Positions 1 through 7,877 of a stretch of DNA of 64,000 bases are shown here, piece by piece; position 1 is the first letter of the stretch; each line of letters starts with the position of its first letter. Source of the stretch: Mariniphaga sp040772505. Lineage in GTDB: Bacteria > Bacteroidota > Bacteroidia > Bacteroidales > Prolixibacteraceae. The DNA lies in the NCBI GenBank assembly GCA_040772505.1, contig JAXGYA010000001.1:310001-374000 (forward strand). The letters are read 5' to 3'. The notes below the pieces were generated by a model, which saw only the letters and a list, made by a program, of their open reading frames with translations, did not search any database and had not been told where the DNA came from. Both the position numbers and the translations under genes were made by a program.

Positions 1-598
1 TCGACTCTTCCCCTTTGTTGTTGAGATATATTTCGGTTCGGTCTTCACCTCGCTCACCTCTATAGTCAGTAGTGGTATTTGCATCGTAAGTCCAAAATGG
101 CAGATAAACGCCTTTGAATCTATCTGCGTCAACTTCTCTTTTCTTTAGCTCCGATGGCAGAAACCACTTCTTGCCCAACCATTTTTTAAAGTTTGCGCTG
201 CTCTCTTTTTCCGTTATTTTAAACGGAAGTAGGTATTCCGGTTGCCAGAAACGTTTTACCGATGCTTCGTTTAATATAAGCGGCGTAGAACAAAACACAC
301 ATTTTGCTGCCGAAACATTGGGCGCGAGGGTAGTGGTAGCACCACATTGCCGGCATTTTATTTCGGTAACTTCCACGGTTTGTTCCTCGCTGCTTTCATC
401 GGCGCGGTCTTTCCAGTGCATGAAATCGTTTTCCTCTATTTCGGCGGCGGTGTGGTCCAATTCTGCGCTGTGCCCGCAGTACATACATTTCAGGTCTTCA
501 TCGGCAGGCGAGTACTGCATAATGCCACCACAGGATTTACACTTGGTTTGCAGTGCATCGCTAATGGCTTGTTTTGGTTCGTTCATAGTTTCGCTCAT
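1..598 (-). CDS. Double zinc-ribbon (TFIIB-type) protein, YdjG-like, 3' end beyond the window
   Basis: The frame stays open from the ATG at 598 to the left edge (about 199 residues seen). Four CxxC pairs are visible in the N-terminal 110 residues (CKSC, CMYC, CRQC, CVFC), which makes two successive zinc ribbons, followed by a W/F-rich segment (FKKWLGKKWFLPSEL, GVYLPFWTYDA). This arrangement is known from TFIIB-type zinc-ribbon proteins such as B. subtilis YdjG, which in that organism is encoded with the SPFH protein YdjI and links to PspA at the membrane. An SPFH gene heads the same operon here. The start ATG overlaps the stop of the preceding LRR gene by four bases (ATGA), so translational coupling is likely. 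The membrane segment expected in such proteins would lie outside the window. Role in envelope stress is inferred from family and neighbours. Confidence 0.8.
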   Translation of the reverse strand, partial: MSETMNEPKQAISDALQTKCKSCGGIMQYSPADEDLKCMYCGHSAELDHTAAEIEENDFMHWKDRADESSEEQTVEVTEIKCRQCGATTTLAPNVSAAKCVFCSTPLILNEASVKRFWQPEYLLPFKITEKESSANFKKWLGKKWFLPSELKKREVDADRFKGVYLPFWTYDANTTTDYRGERGEDRTEIYLNNKGEES

Positions 599-3500
599 GG
601 TTTTATAATTTTAAATGACCTGTTTTCTTTATCCATTTGCAGGGTAACCATATACATTCCACTTACAAATGCCGACAAATCAATTGCTTCCCTTTGGTTT
701 GGATTGTTTTTTTCAAAAACCGTTCTTCCCACCACATCAGAAATTTTTATGCTTTGAACCCTATTTCCTGCAAAATCAAAGTTTAAAATTCCATTGGTTG
801 GATTTGGATACATTGAAATATCCTGTTCTTTAAAATCACTTGCAGAAGTGGTACATTCCGATTCAGTAGTAACAAACTTTGCTGTTGCATCTTTTAACCA
901 GCCGGATAAATAGCTTGCTGCTTTATTGTTGACATAAATACAAGTTAAATCAGGATTGCTACTTGCAGCAAAATCTGTCATCTTATCATTTTTCCCATTC
1001 CTTATATCCAACGTAATTAACTTATTAGAGCTGCATTCCAAACCTGTTAAAGCAGTGTTTTTAGATAAATCTAAACTTGTTAGCGCATTATGATAGCACT
1101 CCAAAAATCTCAATGCCGTATTTGCTGAGAGATTTAAAACCTCAAGCTTATTGGAATAGCATGATAAAATAGATAAACCCGCACATTTAGAAACATTAAG
1201 ACTTTTAAGTTGATTAGCACTGCATTCCAGATACCACAATGCTTTATTTGAAGAAAGATCCAAAGATGAAAGATTATTTCCTTCACATGATAAATCTTCT
1301 AAAGCTATATTTGATGATAGATTTAGCGTTGAAAGTTGATTGCCACCGCAGTCCAGAGAAACCAGAGCCGTATTTTTAGATACATCCAAATTTTTAAGCT
1401 TATTTGAAGAACAACTCAAATTGGTTAACAACTTATTGGCTGATACATTCAAACTTGTAAGCCCGGTAGAATAACAACTCAAATTAGTTAAAAGCTTATT
1501 GGCCGATACATCCAAACTTAAAAGTTCGTTAAAAGAGCAATCCAGCTCTGTTAACGCCACAAAGTCCTGAATCCCTGTTAAATCCTTGATGTTTTTGTTT
1601 GATACATCCAAAGATTTAATTGTTTTTAAGTTGGCTGTTGGTACATTATTGCCTACAGCACCTGCGCCATGCCCCAAAGTTTTTAGTGCTTGCAGAAAAT
1701 TATTGTCGGGAATAAGGGTATAAGCCACCGTTTCGCCACATTCCGATTCGTTATTGGCAAACATTGCAGTTTCAGCTATTATCCAGTCAAATAATCTACC
1801 ATCTGTTTTGTCGTCTACATATATACAAGTTAAATTAGGATTAGATTGAGCATAAAAATCAGTTACATTTTTATTATTTCCATTTCTCATGTCTATACTT
1901 ATAAGCTGATTTTCATAACAAGTTACATACTCTATCGCTGTATTTTTAGACAAATCCAAACTTTTAATTGCATTATCACCGCAATTCAAAAAAGTCAACT
2001 TAATGTTTTTAGTTACATCCAAACTTGAAAGCTTATTTTGTTCGCAATCCAAATAAGTTAAGGCCTTGTTTTTAGATACATCAAAATTTGTAAGGTTATT
2101 GCCATCACATTTTAAGATTTCTAAAGCCGTAAAATCCTGAATTCCTGTCAAATCACTGATATCTTTGTATGTTACAGTCAAAGATTTAATTGTTTTTAAA
2201 TTCGCTGTGGGTATTTTGTTACCTACAGCTCCTGCGCCATGCCCCAAAGCTTTTAGTGCTTGCAGAAAATTGGCGTCGGGAATAATTGTATAAGCCACCG
2301 TTTCGCCACATTCCGATTCGTTATTGGCCCACTTTGCCGTAGCATCTTTTCCCCATTTTGTTAAATAACTTGCTGTTTTATTATCAACTAAAATGCAGGT
2401 TAAATTAGGGTTGTTGTATGCCTCAAAATAGTTAACATTTGCATTATTTCCATTTCTTATATCCAAACTTGTAAGTTCATTGTTATTGCAATATAACTTT
2501 GTTAAAGCTGTATTTTTAGACAAATCTAAAATTGAAAGTTTATTCCTATCGCATTCCAAAAATATTAAAGCCTTATTTTTAGATACATCTAGAGTTGAAA
2601 GTTGATTGAAATTGCAATACAATGTTGTCAATTTTGTATTTTTAGATACATCTAGAGTTGAAAGTTCATTAAAATTGCAATACAATTTTGTCAATTTTGT
2701 GTTTTTGGATACATCCAAAGCTTTTAGTTTATTGCTGTTGCAATTCAATTCTTCTAAAGCAACAAAATCCTGTATCCCTGTTAAGTCGTTAATGGCTTTG
2801 AGTGATACATCCAAAGATGTAATTGCACTTAAATTGGCTGTGGGTATTTTATTGCCATCAGCACCTGCGCCATACCCTAAACCTTTTAACGCTTGCAGAA
2901 AATTGGCGTCGGGGATAAGGGTATATTGGGTGGGGGGCATGCAGCCACCACCATCGCCTGTAAGGATAACAGGTTCAACGTTCCACTTTCTATAAACTTC
3001 CCAACCTTTATTGGTAGCAATAGTTTTATTACTGCCTTCCCAATCGTTGGAAAAGTCTCCCTTATTATTATCATCCACATAAATACTAGCGCCGGATGGT
3101 GCGGGCGATCTTAGATCGCGGTATAATTCATCCATGGTACAGGCATCCCAACCTAAATTTTCAGCAAATATTCGGGTTAATTTTGACGCATTCCTTAAAC
3201 TACTTAATTCTGCATATTTTAATTTATAAGATCCGCTGAAAGCTAATAACTCTAAACTTTGAGTATTAAAATAAAGTTGGTTTAATTCCACGCAATTTTG
3301 TGCCGTCAGAGTTTTTAAGTTTGTTGATTGTCGCACATCAACGCTCGTTAAAGCTTTGCTGTCGTTTAACCATAATGTCTCCAGTAGTGTTTGCTTAGAT
3401 AATCCAGGAATATCGGTTAAATTAGCGCTATAAGATATATGTATGTATCGCAGATTACTTGTTTTCGTAAGATTCAATGTGCTGATCTTTTGTAAGTGGA

Positions 3501-4368
3501 TGGCGGACACCATGGCACCATAAATTTTGATAGTTCCTGGTGCTACTATTCCTTTGACGGTTAATTTAGCGGCTTTGTCCCAAAAATGATCGTTCGAAGG
3601 GTGGTTGAACACTATTACCGATTTATGGTTGCTGGTGCCATCGTCAATTCTTACTATTGAAGAGGAAACATCCCAAGGCACTTGTTCGTTCTGTCCTATC
3701 ATACCAAGCTGCATGCGGTTCATATCTTCCGTTGTTGGGGTTTGGAACGTGATGGCAGGAATTAAGTACGTTTTGCAATTGGCTTCATTTAATTCCCAAT
3801 GTGTATTTCCTTTAAAATTTTTCATTGAGCAAACTTTCCATTTTCTATCAATAGCTGAAAAGGCATTTGACTTTAAGATATTATCACCTGCATCTGTAAT
3901 ATTGTATTGGTTAGATAGAAACAATTGTCCCCAAGCTGATTTACTATTTCTATCGGCTAGTGAATAGTATAAGGCTTCCAATGCCTGAGGACTTAAATTA
4001 TCATGAGTATAATAGATATACTGCAATTGAGGATTGTTGCTTTCGCATCGTATAGCCTCAGCACGATCATTTATAAGAATTGCATCTATATAATCGCACC
4101 ATATTCTGATCTCCTTACCGTAAGTTACAGTTCCTGTAATCATTTTTTTGGGGTCCGATCCGCTGGATATTCCTTCGTGACTTGTCTGATACCCTTCGCC
4201 CCAATCCACCCATAAAACTTTACCTGAGGGCGCTCCGTAAGTAGAATAAAAAATTGAAAATTCACCCGATTTTTCCGGGTATATAGTGAATGAAAGACCT
4301 TGCGGTTGTGCCCAAGTGGCAAATGTGCCAAGTAGTAGTACTGCTGAAATGATGAATAGTTTTTTCAT
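595..4368 (-). CDS. T9SS-exported leucine-rich-repeat surface protein
   Basis: 1257 residues. A signal peptide (MKKLFIISAVLLLGTFATWA) is followed by a region of about 450 residues that is paralogous to the N-terminus of the protein encoded at 9474-12029, ending in a LTGDGGGC linker. Three LRR modules begin near residues 479, 689 and 877, each opening with a conserved IPDANFLQALK segment and a GAGA(D/V)GN motif, then 21-residue repeats of the type LDVSKNTALTxLxCxxNxLx. Each of the first two ends with NNESECGETVAYT. The last 80 residues are a type A T9SS sorting domain (YPNPTNG, then GMYMVTL and a final FKIIKP). The protein is therefore expected on the cell surface, probably as an adhesin or binding protein; the ligand is not evident. 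It is the penultimate visible gene of a minus-strand operon, and its stop overlaps the next start. Confidence 0.9.
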   Translation of the reverse strand: MKKLFIISAVLLLGTFATWAQPQGLSFTIYPEKSGEFSIFYSTYGAPSGKVLWVDWGEGYQTSHEGISSGSDPKKMITGTVTYGKEIRIWCDYIDAILINDRAEAIRCESNNPQLQYIYYTHDNLSPQALEALYYSLADRNSKSAWGQLFLSNQYNITDAGDNILKSNAFSAIDRKWKVCSMKNFKGNTHWELNEANCKTYLIPAITFQTPTTEDMNRMQLGMIGQNEQVPWDVSSSIVRIDDGTSNHKSVIVFNHPSNDHFWDKAAKLTVKGIVAPGTIKIYGAMVSAIHLQKISTLNLTKTSNLRYIHISYSANLTDIPGLSKQTLLETLWLNDSKALTSVDVRQSTNLKTLTAQNCVELNQLYFNTQSLELLAFSGSYKLKYAELSSLRNASKLTRIFAENLGWDACTMDELYRDLRSPAPSGASIYVDDNNKGDFSNDWEGSNKTIATNKGWEVYRKWNVEPVILTGDGGGCMPPTQYTLIPDANFLQALKGLGYGAGADGNKIPTANLSAITSLDVSLKAINDLTGIQDFVALEELNCNSNKLKALDVSKNTKLTKLYCNFNELSTLDVSKNTKLTTLYCNFNQLSTLDVSKNKALIFLECDRNKLSILDLSKNTALTKLYCNNNELTSLDIRNGNNANVNYFEAYNNPNLTCILVDNKTASYLTKWGKDATAKWANNESECGETVAYTIIPDANFLQALKALGHGAGAVGNKIPTANLKTIKSLTVTYKDISDLTGIQDFTALEILKCDGNNLTNFDVSKNKALTYLDCEQNKLSSLDVTKNIKLTFLNCGDNAIKSLDLSKNTAIEYVTCYENQLISIDMRNGNNKNVTDFYAQSNPNLTCIYVDDKTDGRLFDWIIAETAMFANNESECGETVAYTLIPDNNFLQALKTLGHGAGAVGNNVPTANLKTIKSLDVSNKNIKDLTGIQDFVALTELDCSFNELLSLDVSANKLLTNLSCYSTGLTSLNVSANKLLTNLSCSSNKLKNLDVSKNTALVSLDCGGNQLSTLNLSSNIALEDLSCEGNNLSSLDLSSNKALWYLECSANQLKSLNVSKCAGLSILSCYSNKLEVLNLSANTALRFLECYHNALTSLDLSKNTALTGLECSSNKLITLDIRNGKNDKMTDFAASSNPDLTCIYVNNKAASYLSGWLKDATAKFVTTESECTTSASDFKEQDISMYPNPTNGILNFDFAGNRVQSIKISDVVGRTVFEKNNPNQREAIDLSAFVSGMYMVTLQMDKENRSFKIIKP

Positions 4369-4438
4369 GATGATTATTTTTTTTTTATTCTTTTATAGGA
4401 GATTCTCTATTTATCTGTTTATTTTCTCTCTATTCACT

Positions 4439-5779
4439 TTATTCAATCTCCTGCGCTCCATAGCCATTTACAGCTCCAAAAAGGTCAAATGCTTTTTCAA
4501 AGGGATAGCGGTTGCCATACATCGAAACACGCACAATTTCGGTACCTTGCATGTTCATTCCCATTGCCGAGCGAAACTGGTTCAAAGATGAATTGGGGTT
4601 GAACGACGAAGTTTGTGTGCCGATTATTACTATAAATCCTTTCAGATAGGGAGCGTCTATTTTTTCGCTTATGGCATTTACTTCTGCTTCGTTCATCTCG
4701 CGATTGTTTTCGTATTTTACCAATTGATCTACGTCTTCAAAGTTTTTTGCCAGCACAAATGTCCATCCGCCGCCACCCGAGGGCAGCACCATATCGCCGT
4801 TGCGGTTACCAAAAAACAAGTTGTCCCACGCGGAGGTTACGCGTTTGGCTTCTTTGGTTTTGTCGGCATCTACATACGAGCGATCCAGCGCACCATAGTT
4901 GGAGCAGCCAATGATATTGTTATATACATCAGCGTCCATGCCGGTCATGTAGCGGAAGCCATAACCCATATCTTCCATCAGTTTGGTACGGCACCAGGTA
5001 AACAGCACGGTATTGTTGTGAAACGAAACTTTGGAAGTGTTGGGTTGTCCCAGCCCGCTACGCACCTCGCAGGCTGACATGCGGTTGGCCACAAACACAT
5101 TATTGTATATATCGAAATGTCCGCCTTTGGCAGCCATTTGTATGCCGAAGTGGTATCCGTTGAGGAACACACAATTGCGAATGGTGATGTTACCTTCCGC
5201 CTCGCCGCTGATAAGCTGAAATGCACTTGTCATACCTTCGGGCTGCATTATGGGCACTCCCTGTGGCGATTCGCCCACCACTACAATACGTCCGGTTTCG
5301 CATCCTTCGGGAGCAGCAGCTACCGGATTGTCGTACATCGGAATTACGTATTTGCTGATTTGCCCGCGGTCGAAAATGATGCCGTCCACAAGCACCACGC
5401 CGTCCCGTTTGCCCACCACACGAATGTCCATCACGCCTTGATTTCCCGATGTCATTATTTGCCCAACGCCGGGGCGCATGGTGGTGCGAAACTTTACCGG
5501 GTCGCGTTGCGAAAAATCATCGGAATAGCCGCCAACGATTGATACATATTTGTTCACCTTCACCCATCCCTGGTCTAAATATCCAAGATAATTGCCTTCG
5601 GCAACACAAATAACTGCTCCTTCCGGAGCAAGGTCAATGGCTTTTTGCAGGTCTTTAATTGGTGACAACTGGCTGCCGTCGTTGCGGTTGCTGCCTTTGT
5701 TTACTGACACGTACAAGATTTTTGTGGCTTGATCAAATTTTGTTTCGGTAGTATTTACCGCTTCTGGAGTTTCATTCAT
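4439..5779 (-). CDS. Beta-helix (DUF1565-like) protein, copy without signal peptide
   Basis: 446 residues, no signal peptide. The core begins with LYVSVNKGSNRNDGSQLSP, the typical DUF1565/right-handed beta-helix opening (strand, then DLQKAIDLAPEGAVICVAEG), and continues with segments such as GNITIRNCVFLNGYHFGIQM and FDIYNNVFVANRM that fit parallel beta-helix rungs. It is a near-full-length paralogue of the protein at 7878-9449, with most residues identical over about 430 positions, but the secretion signal and the charged N-terminal segment of that copy are missing. The start at 5779 follows a run of T/A-rich leader; the first 15 residues (MNETPEAVNTTETKF) are unlike the paralogue. Either the product stays in the cytoplasm or the real N-terminus was lost when the gene duplicated. 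Enzymatic activity cannot be read from the sequence. Confidence 0.8.
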   Translation of the reverse strand: MNETPEAVNTTETKFDQATKILYVSVNKGSNRNDGSQLSPIKDLQKAIDLAPEGAVICVAEGNYLGYLDQGWVKVNKYVSIVGGYSDDFSQRDPVKFRTTMRPGVGQIMTSGNQGVMDIRVVGKRDGVVLVDGIIFDRGQISKYVIPMYDNPVAAAPEGCETGRIVVVGESPQGVPIMQPEGMTSAFQLISGEAEGNITIRNCVFLNGYHFGIQMAAKGGHFDIYNNVFVANRMSACEVRSGLGQPNTSKVSFHNNTVLFTWCRTKLMEDMGYGFRYMTGMDADVYNNIIGCSNYGALDRSYVDADKTKEAKRVTSAWDNLFFGNRNGDMVLPSGGGGWTFVLAKNFEDVDQLVKYENNREMNEAEVNAISEKIDAPYLKGFIVIIGTQTSSFNPNSSLNQFRSAMGMNMQGTEIVRVSMYGNRYPFEKAFDLFGAVNGYGAQEIE

Positions 5780-5990
5780 GTTTTTTTTTTATTTAGTTTT
5801 TTTTTATTCTACTTGCTGCCCGCTTGCTTTTTGAGCTGATTACCGGGCCTTTTCACATTGTGATTTGCTATCGGCATCCCTGTGGGGCCTTTGGCGTAAG
5901 TTCATTTGTACAAAGTATTTTCTTCTCCATTCATCGCATGACTATCGCAACTGTGCAGAGTAGTCATACGATGAAGTTGACCACTACCAT

Positions 5991-6016
5991 GCCTGCCTGC
6001 CGACAGGCAGGCAGGC
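5991..6016. repeat. Perfect GC-rich palindrome between two operon genes
   Basis: An 11-bp perfect stem (GCCTGCCTGCC, loop GACA, GGCAGGCAGGC) lies in the 246-base gap between the genes ending at 6026 and starting at 5779. Such CCTGCCTGCC/GGCAGGCAGG palindromes look like REP-type dispersed elements. There is no T-run on the downstream (minus) side, so it is not a typical terminator. The rest of the gap holds only short open frames on the minus strand (for example one of 22 codons beginning MPIANHNVKRPG) that may be relics of a lost N-terminus of the next gene. Confidence 0.6.
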
Positions 6017-6025
6017 GGCTTTCAA

Positions 6026-6472
6026 TTACTGAATTCCAAATTCTTTCGCACTTTCGGGATAATCTTCTTTTATCCTTTCGAAATCCATAAAGTCCATTAT
6101 GCCGAATAAATGTTTAAACATTTGTCCTATTTTCTCACTCCCGTATGCTTGCAACTCAGGAAGCCTATTGTCAAATTTATTTTCAAAATCTGTTGCTTCG
6201 GGTTCTATTTTCTCCATAGCAGACATCGCCGCCATTGAGCTTTCCAATAGATAGTCATCCCTGGTTTCTTCGTCTTTTTTAGCAAGTACTTTCCCGTACT
6301 GTATCATCTGCTTCACCGAGCTGCTATAGAGTTTATCCATGTCCTTTTCAAAATCTGCATCTATTTTGGTGTATTTGTCCAACAGATTTTCCATTTCCCG
6401 CATCGTATGGATGTGAATTGCTGCAGTTTCTTCTGCAAACTGCTCTTTAGTTAATTTTTCAATTTCGCTCAT
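6026..6472 (-). CDS. Small acidic helical protein of unknown function
   Basis: 148 residues, charged and predicted mostly helical (MSEIEKLTKEQFAEETAAIH, then long E/K/D-rich stretches), with no signal peptide, no membrane segment and no family that I recognise. A heptad-like pattern of I/L/M residues between positions 25 and 90 would suit a coiled coil or helical bundle. The start ATG lies seven bases after the stop of the tiny lipoprotein gene at 6479-6562, with AGAAAGAC just upstream as a possible ribosome site. Both are in the same operon as the SPFH and T9SS genes, so a cytoplasmic accessory role in that system is inferred only from position. Confidence 0.65.
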   Translation of the reverse strand: MSEIEKLTKEQFAEETAAIHIHTMREMENLLDKYTKIDADFEKDMDKLYSSSVKQMIQYGKVLAKKDEETRDDYLLESSMAAMSAMEKIEPEATDFENKFDNRLPELQAYGSEKIGQMFKHLFGIMDFMDFERIKEDYPESAKEFGIQ

Positions 6473-6478
6473 GTCTTT

Positions 6479-6562
6479 CTATTTAGATTGTGAATTGCTG
6501 TTGCCACATCCATTTAGGATAAAGCCCGCAATGATGATTGTTAATAGAATTGGTTTTTTCAT
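6479..6562 (-). CDS. Tiny putative lipoprotein (27 residues)
   Basis: The frame reads MKKPILLTIIIAGFILNGCG followed by NSNSQSK and a TAG stop. It has a basic start, a hydrophobic stretch of 13 residues and a cysteine in an L-N-G-C context that fits a lipobox, so the mature product would be a lipid-anchored peptide of nine residues. It starts six bases after the stop of the gene at 6569-7792 and ends seven bases before the next start, the spacing expected of a real cistron. It could instead be the remnant of a longer lipoprotein. Function unknown. Confidence 0.5.
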   Translation of the reverse strand: MKKPILLTIIIAGFILNGCGNSNSQSK

Positions 6563-6568
6563 TTCAGA

Positions 6569-7792
6569 TTATTTTTCCTTATAATTTACCGCCCAGTCAT
6601 CGGTGCCAATACCGTGGGCTTCCACCTCACCATATTTGTCGCTACCGGCGTAAGGCTCAATAAAACTGAGTGTACGCATGGTGTATCCCCCGGAACCGTT
6701 TGGCAGGATGATGTTGGTATTGATACGGCGGTGGATGATTTGTCCGAGTGCGTTTTTTTCCACCCGCCATGCCGATTCTATAATTATCAGCTCTTTGATA
6801 TCCCACGATGAGTATGCCTGGTGTGCCAGTTTGAGCATTTTGGCTTTCAACGCAGGGTTGTTCATCTGCGAAGCGGGCACAGGTAGTTTTTCTTGTTTGG
6901 CCAGTGAGTTTTTTTGTCCTTGATACATAGTAGATATTGCAATAGTTGCAAAATTACATTCATCCCATTGTGGTGTTTCACCCTTACGCTCAAGTAATCG
7001 GCGAATGCCTATTAATTGAGCCCTTTCATAATCGTACATATCTGCTTTAGCAGGCGTAATTACCGGGTTATCATAGTTATCGTAAATTACGAAGTATGGT
7101 ATTCCATCTATATTTCTTATACTGTTCTTTCCTAGTTGCAACGATTTTAAAGTATATGTATCTTCTCCCTTTTTCTCAACTTCATAACGTTGAGTAACAT
7201 AGCTTTTAAGTGTGTTTATGTAGTGATTGTAAAGTTTGGACTCTTTTTCCAGATTTTGTTCTGCACCAAATTTTTCACCATCGGTAAAGAGTTTTCCTAC
7301 ATCAGATTTTATACTAAATGTTCCGGGAATACATATTGCCTCACAAATAGATAGGTTATCGTTATTTCTGTCTTCTATTTGTTTTTTGATAGCGTCCAAT
7401 TCTTCAGACGAAAAACGATAAATGCGCTGTACAAATTCAAAATGATTCATTTTGTCGAGTGCCATTGGATTTGCATTTTCTTCTTCAAGATTAAAAGCAG
7501 CACCACCTCGGTCAGCAAAGGAATCATACGCCCAACAGGTAGGTGGCCTCAGGCTCGGGTTTTTGAGTTTAGCAACGGCTTGCTGCACCTCATCTGACAG
7601 ATCGGCCGCAGGAACCGACGATTTTTCATCCAATGTAGCGTTGCTCACACCTTGAGTTGCATTATCTGTACTTTTATCCATAGCCTCTTTTTTTACTGCT
7701 TCTTTGGCTTTATTAAGTAATCCGCCAAGTTGCGCTTGCGCCGTACCTTGTAAGGCAAACGCGAGGATTAAAATTGCAATTAGTTTTTTCAT
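6569..7792 (-). CDS. Secreted protein of unknown function
   Basis: 407 residues. A clear signal peptide (MKKLIAILILAFALQGTAQA) precedes a basic amphipathic stretch (LGGLLNKAKEAVKKEAMDK) and the motif QGVSNAT, which also occurs at the same place in the beta-helix protein at 7878-9449. The rest (about residues 75-407) is mixed alpha/beta without a domain I recognise; the end (DDWAVNYKEK) has no T9SS or lipoprotein feature, so the product is probably periplasmic. It sits between the beta-helix gene and the tiny lipoprotein gene in the same operon, with gaps of 85 and 6 bases. Confidence 0.75.
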   Translation of the reverse strand: MKKLIAILILAFALQGTAQAQLGGLLNKAKEAVKKEAMDKSTDNATQGVSNATLDEKSSVPAADLSDEVQQAVAKLKNPSLRPPTCWAYDSFADRGGAAFNLEEENANPMALDKMNHFEFVQRIYRFSSEELDAIKKQIEDRNNDNLSICEAICIPGTFSIKSDVGKLFTDGEKFGAEQNLEKESKLYNHYINTLKSYVTQRYEVEKKGEDTYTLKSLQLGKNSIRNIDGIPYFVIYDNYDNPVITPAKADMYDYERAQLIGIRRLLERKGETPQWDECNFATIAISTMYQGQKNSLAKQEKLPVPASQMNNPALKAKMLKLAHQAYSSWDIKELIIIESAWRVEKNALGQIIHRRINTNIILPNGSGGYTMRTLSFIEPYAGSDKYGEVEAHGIGTDDWAVNYKEK

Positions 7793-7877
7793 TTTGTTTT
7801 TTGTTTTTGAAAGTTGGATTTGCTTTTCCGTTTTATCTGTCTTCTTAAAAGAAGGGCAAAAGACTTCTATATTCCGC

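Noticed and set aside
114..757. Plus-strand ORFs over the left edge
   Set aside because: They are shadows of the minus-strand zinc-ribbon gene, which shows CxxC pairs and continues to the edge.
4613..5542. Plus-strand ORFs within the beta-helix gene
   Set aside because: They lie antisense to a strongly recognisable protein and have no family features; the same shadows occur over the paralogue at 8052-9107.
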